A stretch of DNA of 64,000 nt from an uncultured Clostridium sp. (GCA_948466265.1 CAOJZU010000003.1:1-64000); one strand, 5' to 3'; shown: positions 18,793 to 28,314, counted from the stretch's first letter. A program made the numbers and translations. The notes: generated by a model from the letters alone, not told the origin.

Positions 18793-20016
18793 TTATATCA
18801 TTTTATAAAATACATAATAATAATTAGGATTTTCTTTGACAACTTGTAATAGATCTTTCTCTTCAACCTCTTTAGAATGATAAGTTAATACATAATTATT
18901 ATGTCCCTCATAAACTCTAGCATCCCTTATATACATTGTATGTTGTTCTTCACCCCTAAAGCCCAAATTATTATCTGCATATTGTACAACATCTCCAATA
19001 CCTATATCAGAAAACCAAGCCATATTAGGATTATTTATAATGTCTGTTCCTTTAACTGCGTAGATCTTTACTTTTTTGTTCCAATATCTTCCAAAATATT
19101 TTGCACTTTGCCAAGGACTTGGGTCGCCGAGTTCCCATGATGTGTTTATTTCAGTAGCACCGTTTGGACTATTATATGTACTATTTTTTCTATACATATA
19201 CCAATCATCTTGATAGTGTATTCCAGATGCTAACATACATTGAGACGCAAAATTAGTACAATCTACTCCATAAGGCATATAATTTGGATAACATGCTACA
19301 GATTTATTCCAGTTTGCCTTAGCATAATCGACACCTAATTTGCTATATTTAGAAACAGGCTCTAAAATCCACATTTCGTTAACATAGCTTTGAAAAGTAT
19401 ATTGATCTATATTTCTTCCTTGATCACAAGTAGGTCCATTTAATACAATCGCTTTTGAATATCCACTAACCTTTGAAAAAAATGCAACAGTAGATAGTTC
19501 AGTTCTACCCATTTTAAATTTTTGAGCATCTGTTCCATTAGGAGTCCAAATTTGAACATTTGCATAATTATCCCCTGAAGCATTACTTATGTCCAAGGCA
19601 TATTTATATTCTCCTACTGCTCCCACTCTTGAGTAAATTGTGAGTGTACCATCACCATTACTTGCTATTCTCCATCTCTGTGAATCTGTACCATTAAATT
19701 TATATTGTTGCACATTAGTACCATCTGCTGCAACTCCTCCTGCAACATCTAAATATTGACCAGAATACATATTTTTAATATAAAATTCTCTATTTTGTAA
19801 GTCACTTGACTCTATTTGTCGTGTTTGTATATTACTATCTGAATATTCATCCATATCAATTTGTAAGTCTTCTATTTCAAATATCTCATTTGTATTTGTT
19901 GCTTTTGATGTATAAGGAACGAGTATCGTGATTATTGATATTAATAAAGTCAGTATTGCAACAATTTTTATTATATTTTTTTTAAATTTTATAATAATTT
20001 CCTCCTCGATACTCAA
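18793..20016 (-). CDS. Secreted ricin-B-lectin / amidase-domain protein
   Basis: This is an exported cell-wall-active protein. A hydrophobic N-terminus (IVAILTLLISIITILVPY) is followed by a ricin-type lectin domain at about 70-210 with QxW-like repeats (DSQRWRIASNGDG, TDAQKFKM). The C-terminal half (about 225-400) is an amidase_6-type domain with VDCTNFASQCMLASG carrying the likely catalytic Cys and EEQHTMYI the His. 407 residues. Two 21-bp-spaced GATA..CGGTT-like boxes lie upstream (20142-20172), suggesting control by the local LytTR regulator. CGG triplets here all cross codons. Confidence 0.8.
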   Translation of the reverse strand: MSIEEEIIIKFKKNIIKIVAILTLLISIITILVPYTSKATNTNEIFEIEDLQIDMDEYSDSNIQTRQIESSDLQNREFYIKNMYSGQYLDVAGGVAADGTNVQQYKFNGTDSQRWRIASNGDGTLTIYSRVGAVGEYKYALDISNASGDNYANVQIWTPNGTDAQKFKMGRTELSTVAFFSKVSGYSKAIVLNGPTCDQGRNIDQYTFQSYVNEMWILEPVSKYSKLGVDYAKANWNKSVACYPNYMPYGVDCTNFASQCMLASGIHYQDDWYMYRKNSTYNSPNGATEINTSWELGDPSPWQSAKYFGRYWNKKVKIYAVKGTDIINNPNMAWFSDIGIGDVVQYADNNLGFRGEEQHTMYIRDARVYEGHNNYVLTYHSKEVEEKDLLQVVKENPNYYYVFYKMI

Positions 20017-20021
20017 TTTTA

Positions 20022-20200
20022 TTTATTGATGATATTAAGAGCTAGCTAGCTTTAATAAAGCTCTTAAACTTTTATACCTACTATATATCATAGTAGCATT
20101 TATTCGACAATAGGCATTTCAAATTTTCTTAAATTTATTAAGATAAGCGGTTAAATATATAAGATATCCGTTGCATATTTTTAATTTTATGTCTTTTATA
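20022..20200. repeat. Copy 1 of a duplicated leader/promoter region
   Basis: About 180 bases match 22450-22630 with scattered differences. Shared blocks include AGCTAGCT, CATTTATTCGACAATA, TTTCTTAAATTTATTAAGAT and GATATCCGTT. Each copy lies directly upstream of a secreted-protein gene on the minus strand. The 20017-20440 gap has no gene. Confidence 0.7.
20142..20172. promoter_or_regulatory. Candidate LytTR operator pair (amidase gene)
   Basis: GATAAGCGGTT at 20142 and GATATCCGTT at 20163 have a 21-base period, the spacing on which LytTR dimers bind. A LytTR gene lies at 23869-24330. Confidence 0.5.
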
Positions 20201-20239
20201 AAAATATTTTATACGGCTTTTGATAATATTAATAAATAC

Positions 20240-20400
20240 CTCTTGCATATACTATTATAATATTTAATATTTGTACTTTAATTCTTTATTATAATAGTAT
20301 ATGTAAGAGTTTATTTTATACTTATTATAATTTTGATTAAAATAGCAAAATATCAAAGTAGTTTTACTTTAATATTTTGCTATATAGTTTAATCATATTT
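20240..20400. repeat. Copy 2 of the duplicated terminator region
   Basis: It matches 18093-18240 and carries the same hairpin at 20347-20384. It follows the stop of the VanZ gene on the minus strand. Confidence 0.65.
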
Positions 20401-20440
20401 AATTATTTATAATGAAAAAATAAATTACTTAATTATTATT

Positions 20441-21904
20441 TCATAAATTTGTATCTAATGCTGGTATATATATATTATCCTTTTCTTCGTCATTTACAAC
20501 AATATCAAATTTGTATACTGGTTGATAAAATCCTTTACTATCTAGCATATAATCAAGTTCTATGTTCTCAACTTTTATTCTTTTTAAATTTTTGTAATCT
20601 ATTTGTGACATAAACTTACCACTAATAAGTTTCTTATAAGCTTCACTTTCTGAAATAATTTCTCGCTCGCCAACTTTATGATATTTTACCAAATTATTTT
20701 CCATAGAATAATTTCCATCTCCATCTGAAAAATAGATTAAACTTCCATCTATAGTTATTTCTCCATCCTCAAACATATCTACTATAAACACATGTTCATA
20801 ATTTTCATTCATATAATACATATAATCATATGAGAAATCTATTCCTAATTCTTTTATTTCTTTCAATATTTTATCTTTATCTACAATAATACTATGCATA
20901 TCCAGCTGATTTTTCACCACTATATTATTATTTCCATGTATTTCATGTGTAATCGAAGAAATATCAAAATAGTCGAGACAATAAGTTCCACCCTCATAAT
21001 TAATCTTTAGCAATTCTCCATTAGTAGAACAAAATACTGTTGCAAAATAATCAAATTCAATTGAATAGTTGCTATCAATCTCACTTCCTAAACGCTCAAA
21101 TATTACCTTTGCAAGATCTATTACTTCATCTCTTGAAAGTATCTTAGTTTTATATATATTTGCTTGTTTTCTTGATATACTAAGATTTTCAATATTATTT
21201 TCAGTTGCAATATTTTTCATGTTAAAATTTATAGTATTATAAATTTCTAAATTTCCATATACTTTCATATTGTATACTGTAAATATTATCATAAAAGATG
21301 TTATAGTTATAAATAAAGGCATTATATATATTAAAATTTTTAACATCTTTTTAGTTTCACTTTTATTTGTAATAATCATTATAATATTTATTATACCATA
21401 TCCAATCAGCGTTCCTAATACATTGTTAAAAATATCATCTATTTCGAATATTCCAAGTGTCGTTACTGTTTGAAGAATCTCAATACTAAGAGTAATTAAT
21501 AGCCCGATACTAATTGTTATATAATTTTTGTTTAATTTATTGCTTAATAATGGAAGAAAAAATCCCATTGGTACAAATAGCATAATATTAAGTATGATAT
21601 TTATCCAATTAGATTCACTTCCTGTAAAATATGCCTCTCGATATGAATTAAATAAACTTAAATTAATTTTTCCTGTATATCCTTTGTTTCTACTAAAAAA
21701 AGTCGCACATATGACAATAATAATATACATAATAAAGAGCATAAGAATTATAATTTTCTTCAGTTTAATTGTTTTCTTTCGATGTAACATTCTTATATAA
21801 ATAACTTTATAAAAAAATATAAATATTAATAGGAATAATATAGTTATTCCTATTGCTAAAAACGTATATTCTCTTAATAATTCTATAATTTGAAGCAAAG
21901 TCAT
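20441..21904 (-). CDS. VanZ-family membrane protein with a long C-terminal extracellular domain
   Basis: Residues 1-200 hold five transmembrane helices with the VanZ pattern (NIILNIMLFVPMGFFLPLL, SIEILQTVTTLGIFEIDDIFNN.LGTLIGYG). The remaining 290 residues after another helix are predicted outside the cell and resemble no family I can name. VanZ members confer low-level teicoplanin resistance in some cases, but most are of unknown role. 487 residues. It lies between the amidase-lectin and a small secreted gene, in the apparent LytTR-controlled group. Confidence 0.78.
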   Translation of the reverse strand: MTLLQIIELLREYTFLAIGITILFLLIFIFFYKVIYIRMLHRKKTIKLKKIIILMLFIMYIIIVICATFFSRNKGYTGKINLSLFNSYREAYFTGSESNWINIILNIMLFVPMGFFLPLLSNKLNKNYITISIGLLITLSIEILQTVTTLGIFEIDDIFNNVLGTLIGYGIINIIMIITNKSETKKMLKILIYIMPLFITITSFMIIFTVYNMKVYGNLEIYNTINFNMKNIATENNIENLSISRKQANIYKTKILSRDEVIDLAKVIFERLGSEIDSNYSIEFDYFATVFCSTNGELLKINYEGGTYCLDYFDISSITHEIHGNNNIVVKNQLDMHSIIVDKDKILKEIKELGIDFSYDYMYYMNENYEHVFIVDMFEDGEITIDGSLIYFSDGDGNYSMENNLVKYHKVGEREIISESEAYKKLISGKFMSQIDYKNLKRIKVENIELDYMLDSKGFYQPVYKFDIVVNDEEKDNIYIPALDTNL

Positions 21905-21994
21905 TTTAGCTCTTTTCCCTTCTTTTTCAAATATATTTTATCAAACTCAAGAGAGTACCTCAAAATAGGCACTCTCTTATTGCTATTGGACTAA

Positions 21995-22441
21995 TTAAAA
22001 TCCCCATATATCAATTGTACAATTACAAGGTGAATCAAATATTAAATAATATTTTTGTGATTTGTCTAAATTCAAAAAGTTTAATGTAGAGCCTTTTATT
22101 TCAGATGGATTAGGAGTAGTTAATGAATAAAGTTCATTATCACTAAGAAAGCCAAATTTACATAATGTCACTTTTATTGCATCATTACCCCTATTATAAA
22201 TATATACCGCCATTGATGATGTTCCTATAAAACATTTATTAGTATAAATGTCAAAGCCTTCTGTCTCAACATAACTTTTGTAATGTTCTCCTGTTGACAA
22301 ATCAAATACATTATTTGTTGATGGTCTTTTTGTTCCATATGTGCCATATTCAATATTCCCTCCTGTAGCTGCCAATACTGGACTAACAACTGATATTATA
22401 GATATAATTATCATTAGTAATGCAATAGTAATTTTTTTCAT
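21995..22441 (-). CDS. Small secreted hypothetical protein
   Basis: This 148-residue protein has a signal peptide (ITIALLMIIISIISVVSPVLAA) and a mature beta-rich region with GGNIEYGTYGTKRPS and a C-terminal CNCTIDIWGF. No family is recognised. Its leader duplicates that of the amidase-lectin gene and carries two candidate LytTR operator pairs. Confidence 0.6.
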   Translation of the reverse strand: MKKITIALLMIIISIISVVSPVLAATGGNIEYGTYGTKRPSTNNVFDLSTGEHYKSYVETEGFDIYTNKCFIGTSSMAVYIYNRGNDAIKVTLCKFGFLSDNELYSLTTPNPSEIKGSTLNFLNLDKSQKYYLIFDSPCNCTIDIWGF

Positions 22442-22449
22442 AGTTAATC

Positions 22450-22630
22450 TCTCCTTTCGAATTAAATTTAAGAGTTAGCTAGCTTAAATAAATCTCTTAA
22501 ATTTTATAACTATGGTATATCATATTAACATTTATTCGACAATAAGCATTTCAAACTTTCTTAAATTTATTAAGATAATCGGTCAAATATTTACGATATC
22601 CGTTAAAATTTTAAAATTTATGTCGTTTAT
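22450..22630. repeat. Copy 2 of the duplicated leader/promoter region
   Basis: It matches 20022-20200, as described there. The remaining 22631-22839 holds a second operator pair and the ribosome site of the next cassette. Confidence 0.7.
22574..22604. promoter_or_regulatory. Candidate LytTR operator pair
   Basis: GATAATCGGTC at 22574 and GATATCCGTT at 22595 have a 21-base period. Confidence 0.5.
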
Positions 22631-22666
22631 AGTAAGATTTTGTATTGAGAACACATAATCTATTGC

Positions 22667-22698
22667 GATAAGCGGTTTATTTTTATGGATAAGTGGTT
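22667..22698. promoter_or_regulatory. Candidate LytTR operator pair, near-perfect direct repeat
   Basis: GATAAGCGGTT at 22667 and GATAAGTGGTT at 22688 differ at one base and have a 21-base period. The pair lies between the divergent 21995 and 22840 genes. Confidence 0.55.
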
Positions 22699-22839
22699 AT
22701 TTATCTTATCCTACTACACAAATATATTGATTTAAGCTTTATTTTTTACTATAATATGTTTTGCAAAGATTATATATCAGTACTTATCTTTGTATTATTG
22801 ATATGAGGTTTCCAAACTAAAATTTTAGGAGGTTACACT

Positions 22840-23262
22840 ATGAAAAAACGGTTATTTACATTATCACTTGTTATTGCAATGTTATTAAGTTGCAATACAA
22901 CTGCTTTTGCTTACTCTGGTACTGAAGTAGCTATCGAAGAGAACTCGATCCAGCCTCGTGGCTCTTTTAGCGGCTACGGTCATAGAGTAACCGGAACAGG
23001 AAGCGGAACTTTTGACGTTGTTGTAACTGGAAGTACTTTGTCGGCAGGGGTTACAGTTTCTACAACTTGTTCTGACCCCAATTCTTGGGTTACATTTTCT
23101 ATTGAAAAGCCTGATGGCTCAAAGGTTGTAAGCAGTGACACTTTGAACGGTACACAGGAAAAGAAGTACAATATGCTTTTCCCCAAATCAGGCACTTACA
23201 AGATTCATTATAATGCCAGTACAAGTTCCGATATTCATATCCAGTGCTGGATATATGGATAA
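22840..23262 (+). CDS. Secreted hypothetical protein, cassette gene
   Basis: This 140-residue protein has a signal peptide (KKRLFTLSLVIAMLLSCNTTAFA) and a beta-rich mature domain (GYGHRVTGTGSGTFDVVVTG.., ending SSDIHIQCWIYG). The family is unknown. G+C is higher than in native genes and the third-position pattern differs. Residue 4 is an in-frame CGG arginine (near 22850), which would give a frameshift under the native rule. A strong AGGAGG precedes ATG. Confidence 0.7.
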   Translation: MKKRLFTLSLVIAMLLSCNTTAFAYSGTEVAIEENSIQPRGSFSGYGHRVTGTGSGTFDVVVTGSTLSAGVTVSTTCSDPNSWVTFSIEKPDGSKVVSSDTLNGTQEKKYNMLFPKSGTYKIHYNASTSSDIHIQCWIYG

Positions 23263-23324
23263 TTCTGGCGTATGTATTAAACTACCAATTTGAAGATAAG
23301 ACAAATTTAACCTCATATCAAAAA

Positions 23325-23345
23325 AGGGTGTCAGTTTGACGCCCT
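23325..23345. terminator. Bidirectional terminator
   Basis: AGGGTGTC and GACGCCCT pair (one G-T) between the convergent 22840 and 23355 genes, with A-rich and T-rich flanks. Confidence 0.65.
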
Positions 23346-23354
23346 AAATTTATT

Positions 23355-23594
23355 TTAATATAATTCATTTGCTTCTTCTGGTGTTATCAAATTAAAGCTT
23401 AATGCATCATCTATTGACTTTTTCCTTCTTTCAGTATCACTTGTATTTTTTATTGTTTCTATTAGTGCATCATGTCCGTTTGGAATAGTCCAATCCTCAT
23501 TAAATAAATATGATGTAAGAACTATGTATATTCCATATATTATTGCAACTAATATAATAATACTTATTGCTATAATTAGATATTTCTTTTTCAT
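23355..23594 (-). CDS. Small membrane-anchored hypothetical protein
   Basis: This 79-residue protein has one N-terminal helix (YLIIAISIIILVAIIYGIYIV) and a short extracellular tail ending TPEEANELY. It is the last gene of the LytTR operon, one base after the preceding gene. Confidence 0.6.
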   Translation of the reverse strand: MKKKYLIIAISIIILVAIIYGIYIVLTSYLFNEDWTIPNGHDALIETIKNTSDTERRKKSIDDALSFNLITPEEANELY

Positions 23595-23595
23595 T

Positions 23596-23865
23596 TTATT
23601 GATTACCCTTTCTTGTTTTATTTAGATTATCATTTAACTTTTTTATGATAATTTTATCATAGACATATAAAGCTACTGATAATAAAACATATAAGATTGT
23701 ATAAGTCTTAAAGATTTTATTGCAATTATTACTTAAAATAATCATAAAATCGCCTGTCTGACCTAAAATTCCTAAAACTATTAATTGCGATAAGGATAAT
23801 ATAACACTAAATACAACAAATCCCATTATATAGTATAAAATTATTCTCATAATTCTTTGTTTCAT
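23596..23865 (-). CDS. Small membrane protein linked to LytTR, DUF3021-like layout
   Basis: This 89-residue protein has three to four hydrophobic stretches and a basic tail. LytTR transcription factors without a receiver domain are commonly encoded with a small membrane partner (for example DUF3021), and this gene sits 3 bases downstream of such a factor. I infer a partner role from context only. Confidence 0.55.
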   Translation of the reverse strand: MKQRIMRIILYYIMGFVVFSVILSLSQLIVLGILGQTGDFMIILSNNCNKIFKTYTILYVLLSVALYVYDKIIIKKLNDNLNKTRKGNQ

Positions 23866-23868
23866 TTG

Positions 23869-24330
23869 TTATATTCTCCTTTCTTCTAAAAATTGCATTA
23901 AAGATTTTATTCTTCTTCTAGATACTTTCTCTTCAGTTTCATCATCTAATTTCACAATAATTCCTGATTTTTTTCCCATATCAAAACTTCTTACATGATT
24001 TATATTTACAACACAATTTTTTGAAATTCTTATAAAATCATTATTTACATTTTCTATTTCATATAATTTGCTTTTAATCTTATACTTTTTTTCTTTAGTC
24101 CTGCAGTAGTTATTTTTTTCTTCACTGTAAAAAAGTATTATACTACTACAATCTATTTCTTTCACAATATTTCCGTCTATTACTAAAACTTTATTCGCTC
24201 GTTTATTATTATATTGCTTTATATAATCTATTATTTTTTGAGTTTCTTGATTTGTGTTTTTTGATTCTATTATAATATTTATATTGTCATCTTCTATATC
24301 TGCCCTTTTTTCTACTATATTTAGCTTCAT
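23869..24330 (-). CDS. LytTR-family DNA-binding regulator without receiver domain
   Basis: The C-terminal LytTR domain (about 60-150) is seen in KYKIKSKLYEIENV, FIRISKNCVVNINHVRSF and VSRRRIKSLMQFLEERR. The N-terminal 55 residues replace the usual receiver domain. 153 residues. It heads a three-gene operon with two small membrane proteins. A 21-bp-period pair (24403-24431) lies just upstream, which suggests autoregulation, and similar pairs precede nearby secreted-protein genes. Confidence 0.82.
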   Translation of the reverse strand: MKLNIVEKRADIEDDNINIIIESKNTNQETQKIIDYIKQYNNKRANKVLVIDGNIVKEIDCSSIILFYSEEKNNYCRTKEKKYKIKSKLYEIENVNNDFIRISKNCVVNINHVRSFDMGKKSGIIVKLDDETEEKVSRRRIKSLMQFLEERRI

Positions 24331-24402
24331 CTACACCACCATTCTATTTTATTATATACAAAATTTATTTTTTTTAAAGTATTTTTATTATTTTTGACTT
24401 CT

Positions 24403-24431
24403 AAACGGTCATTTTTTTATGATAAACGGTC
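24403..24431. promoter_or_regulatory. Candidate LytTR operator pair upstream of the regulator
   Basis: AAACGGTC occurs at 24403-24410 and again at 24424-24431, an exact 8-base repeat with a 21-base period. The second box overlaps the last codons of the upstream 24417 gene. Confidence 0.55.
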
Positions 24432-24698
24432 TTTGTTTTCATTTTTTATTGCTACTAATAGTTCATTTTCTTTTACTAATCTTGCATGGTTATCGTATAT
24501 ATAAGTGTCTCCTACTGTATATACTCGATAATTTATATTTTCTAACTTAGTTTTAGTTAACCCTAAAAAGTTATTAGCCTCTATTTTAGATAGATTTAAT
24601 TTCACTCGTAATTCAAAGTATGTATATACTATTATCTTATTATTTTCTCTTAACTTTTTATTTAACTCACTATCTACGAAGCCTACTGTTAATGACAT
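24417..24698 (-). CDS. Hypothetical protein
   Basis: This 93-residue A+T-rich gene encodes a protein with LRVKLNLSKIEANNFLGLTKTKL in the middle, which could be a small helix-turn-helix, but no family is recognised. It lies upstream of the LytTR operon on the same strand with an 86-base gap. Confidence 0.45.
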   Translation of the reverse strand: MSLTVGFVDSELNKKLRENNKIIVYTYFELRVKLNLSKIEANNFLGLTKTKLENINYRVYTVGDTYIYDNHARLVKENELLVAIKNENKDRLS

Positions 24699-24960
24699 TA
24701 TTATTCTCCTTTATCAACTAAAATAATGAATTTCTTTGATATTTTATCATATTATTATTTTTTTTGCAAAAAAATAAATGTACTAACCATTTCTGGCTAG
24801 TGCACTATTAATAGATAGGAGTTCCATATACTAAAATCATATTATTATCATAACTATTTTCTTTACACATAATATTATAAAGAAGGGGAACTACCATTAA
24901 AAAAAGGTGGGACTATATAAATAGCCCCATCCCACAATTGAAATGCAATTGTCCTACGTC

Positions 24961-25236
24961 TTAAAGATACTCCGTAGCCGTCATTGTCAGAACAATGTAT
25001 GAGTCACACTCATCACTTGTCGTTTTCATTTTAACCTTATACGGCACGTCACTGCAGCTGGACTCTACAAGATACCTGTTAACGCTATCATTAGCAGCAA
25101 TTACTTTGTTCCAAATTAGCTCATCGCCCCGATACACCAAAACTTCTGCATCAGCAATCGCATATTTTCCGTCCCAATTCGATGGACAACTCACTGTCAT
25201 CCACAGCTTACAGTTCTTCTCAATTGTGTACAGCAA
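24961..25236 (-). pseudogene. Fragment of an imported secreted-type protein
   Basis: An open frame of about 91 residues (KNCKLWMTVSCPSNWDGKYA...) has raised G+C, no ATG and no ribosome site at its 5' end. It most likely lost its N-terminus. In-frame CGG (VYRGDE) serves as arginine. A hairpin with GTGGGA/TCCCAC arms (24907-24935) follows its stop. Confidence 0.55.
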
Positions 25237-25382
25237 AATTGGATATTACCAATATAATATCTGCATTATGAATATAATCTTTTTGTAGTAAAAATTGTTT
25301 TTACTTAATATCAATTATATCTCGAGATGTTCCTATGTAATTTAGATAGAAATTTGTAATTAAAAAATAATCAATTTAGAAT

Positions 25383-26706
25383 TTATAAGATTACCAAATC
25401 TCCATTCTTTAATTCCACATCCATATTATTTGTCTTTATTGTATCTCCAAATATTGATACAAATGTATTTTGTACAAATGTATCTGTTCCCTGAAATTGT
25501 CTCCATACATAATAAGCATCTCCGTTTTGGTCAAATATCATGCATTGATATCTATATCCATATCCTGCTTCCTTTTCATATTTATCATTTATAATGTCTA
25601 TAGATTCTGCTTGCGTTATTACTTTTTTATTAGATTTAGAATAGTTTGTAAAAAATACTTTTGAATTATCATTATTATTATCCCATTTAATAACTTGCTC
25701 ATAATTATCTTCAAATTCGTCATTATTTATTTTTTCAAATAGCTTTCCTAATTCTTGTAACTTTTCATTTTCTCCTGCAAAATTCAATCTAACATCTTCA
25801 TCTCTAACATCACCCTCTGATAAAGTAAATTTTAGTTCCGTTTTCTTACATCCTATTTTTTCATTTGTAAATTTAGATAACTGCATATTATCTTTATTAA
25901 TCCATATCTCAGTACAATATTTACCATCAGATTTATTTTCGTTTTTACTTATAATATAATAAGTATTTTTATCAATCTTTTCTTCTCTAATTTCAAAATC
26001 TTCATATTCTAATACATTTTCTTTACGATATAATTCAAGAATATTGTGCATAGTTTCATTTGTTGCATAAGAAGTTGTAATGCCACAATCACTATATCCA
26101 TCATCTATATGTATATAAAATGTCTTATCTTGTGTTACTACTCCATAATTCATATAATTAAGATCAATAGGATGTATTGTCTCTATACTTCCTAAATCAC
26201 CAGTGCTGACTTCTTTAAAATAACCATCTTTATAAAATCTTTCTTTTTTTATATATTCATGCACAATGTTAAAGTCATAACTAATTGATGTAGTTTCTTC
26301 AACTAATGAATAATTATTAGTATTTGTTATCTCATCTAATGCACTATATGCTTTATCCATAATATCAAATAAGTATTGTCCTTTTTCATAATTTTCTTTT
26401 GTCTCTATACTTTCTTTTACACATTTTACAATTAAATTTCTCCATGTAAAAAATATAAATATTGAAAGCATAACTACAATTATTTTTAGTATAATCATAC
26501 TTCTATTATATTTTTTCAAACCATCTATTACTTTTTCACTTTTTTCTTCGTTTTTATCCTGCTTTCCGTGTAATACTATGTAATATATCTGCACAACTTT
26601 TGCAATTTTTAATATGTTCTTCTACATATTCTTTAGTTGCATCACTTATTCGATTTTCAACATAGTTTGGAAATAAATCTTTCACAATCTCACATTCTTT
26701 TTTCAT
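25383..26706 (-). CDS. Zinc-finger anti-sigma factor with a large extracellular domain, one CGGA recoding site
   Basis: The start ATG 26706 overlaps the sigma stop as ATGA. The first 48 residues form a zf-HC2/ZAS-like domain (CEIVKDLFPNYVENRIS.., EEHIKNCKSCADIL: H-x3-C-x2-C). CGGA 26565-26568 is then read as Gly (SITGKQDKN), joining to a transmembrane helix (IILKIIVVMLSIFIFFTW) and about 340 extracellular residues. Total 440 residues. Without recoding only the cytoplasmic domain, 47 residues plus three, would be made. It should hold the ECF sigma at the membrane. Confidence 0.8.
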
Positions 26707-27191
26707 TTATTATTCATAGCCTCCTTTAATTTTATCTTTCCTCTATAAAAAGTTAATCTAGCCCAATCTTCTGATTTATTTAAAATTTCTCCAATTTCTT
26801 TAAAAGAGAATTCCCCTTTTAGTCTCAAATAAAATACTTCTCTTGTATCTTCTTCAAGTTCATGTATATATTTATACAAGCTAATTATTTCTGATTTATC
26901 ATCTATACTATTTTCAAAAGATTTTTCAAAAATTATTTTTTCAATAGAATTCTCATCATCTATTGATACAATCTTTTGCTTTTTTTCTTTCCTTAGGTAA
27001 TCAATCCATGTGTTTTTTGCAATTTTACATAACCACGTGCTTACTTTATATTCATTATTGAACTTTTTTATTCCCTTTATAGCTTTATAAAATGTTTCTT
27101 GTGTTAATTCTTCAGCGACATCATAATCTCTACATAAATCATTCAGATAATAGAAAACAAGCTTTGAATATTCCTTATAGAGTTCTTCCAA
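26703..27191 (-). CDS. ECF-type RNA polymerase sigma factor
   Basis: This 162-residue sigma factor has region 2 (YSKLVFYYLNDLCRDYDVAEELTQETFYKAIKGI..KVSTWLCKIAKNTWIDYLRKEKK) and region 4 (LRLKGEFSFKEIGEILNKSEDWARLTFYRGKIKLKE). It starts at TTG 27191 after AGGAGGTG. It is followed by its anti-sigma gene with a 4-base overlap. An ECF-like promoter lies upstream, suggesting autoregulation. Confidence 0.88.
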   Translation of the reverse strand: MEELYKEYSKLVFYYLNDLCRDYDVAEELTQETFYKAIKGIKKFNNEYKVSTWLCKIAKNTWIDYLRKEKKQKIVSIDDENSIEKIIFEKSFENSIDDKSEIISLYKYIHELEEDTREVFYLRLKGEFSFKEIGEILNKSEDWARLTFYRGKIKLKEAMNNK

Positions 27192-27215
27192 TTTTTCACC
27201 TCCTACTATTTATTT

Positions 27216-27243
27216 AAACGTAAGATATATACTATTCGTTTCA
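27216..27243 (-). promoter_or_regulatory. Candidate ECF promoter for the sigma/anti-sigma operon
   Basis: On the minus strand TGAAAC (27238-27243) is followed after 17 bases by CGTTT (27216-27220). This resembles the TGAAAC...CGT pattern used by several ECF sigmas. Confidence 0.45.
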
Positions 27244-27847
27244 AAAAATCATAAAAATTTTAGATTTTTATGATTTTTTAAAAAGCAGACCTTTACAATA
27301 AAAGTTATCCGCTTTATAATTATTATTTATTTAGCTGCTATAGGCATATAAATTAATTATCAAGTCTACTTTTATCTTATTATAACATCAACTTTTATTC
27401 TTATTAGCGCATTTTTACAGTTCCTTTATTTATTACAGCTTTGCTATTCAAAACAACTTTAAGATTTAACAGACATAGTTCTCTAATATTTTCATTTATT
27501 TATCTTTAACTGGTTTATATAATATAATAAAATAAAAAAATAGTCTATTCTAGAATTAAACTATTGACATGAATTTTTCATTTAGTTTAATTGGCTTTTT
27601 ATTCCTTAACAATACTTAAATCTTTAAATTGTACACAATTTAGCTTCTGGATATTGATTGTTATACCATATCCACTTTGCTGAGATGATTATAACATATT
27701 TTAATATCGAAATTATATAGTTTCTTTGTATATTTTAAAGAAACTATATAATTAATACGCAATCCTAGAAGCAAAAACTCCATTCAAGCTGTTACTTAAA
27801 TGGAAATTCTTGTTTTTTAAAGTTTACAAACTTTCAAATAATATGAA
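27244..27847. other. Intergenic stretch with a 17-bp perfect inverted repeat
   Basis: There is no supported gene. At 27711-27753 two perfect 17-base arms (AATTATATAGTTTCTTT and its complement) flank a 9-base loop, without a long T-run on either side. It may be a terminator-like structure or the relic of a mobile element. The rest is featureless A+T-rich DNA. Confidence 0.6.
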
Positions 27848-28087
27848 TTATTCATTAATTCTGACTGCATATAACGGCTTTACTCTTGAAATTTCTTTGA
27901 TAAACATAACTACTTTTTCTTCTTCGTTATCTCCAATTTCAAAAGTTATCACTTCGGTAAATTCCTGATTATTTTTATCAATGACCATTTCCTTTTCTCC
28001 AAAAAGCCTTTCTGTTATATCTGCAATTACCATAACCATTCCATTATAAGCACTCTGTCCATCTCTCCGCAGAACACACATCTTCAT
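27848..28087 (-). CDS. Hypothetical protein, cassette gene
   Basis: This 79-residue soluble protein starts after TGGAGGTAG. I do not recognise it. Residues 7-8 are RR, the first encoded by in-frame CGG, so it belongs to the imported codon class. It lies alone between the ECF region and the recombinase. Confidence 0.6.
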   Translation of the reverse strand: MKMCVLRRDGQSAYNGMVMVIADITERLFGEKEMVIDKNNQEFTEVITFEIGDNEEEKVVMFIKEISRVKPLYAVRINE

Positions 28088-28314
28088 ATTTCTACCTCCA
28101 TTTTAATAAAAATATTTTGGTTATCAGCTAGCAGTACAATTTTGTAAATACACTTATATTATAGCATATTTTAACCAATTTTCTCATTGGTAATTTCTGT
28201 GACTATTTATATCAAAGTAGTTTTTTAATTTAGCAAACAAAACTTGATTTTTTTTCTTTATATAGTATAATATTATTGATATAGAAGTACTTAAGATATG
28301 GAGGGTTTATATAC

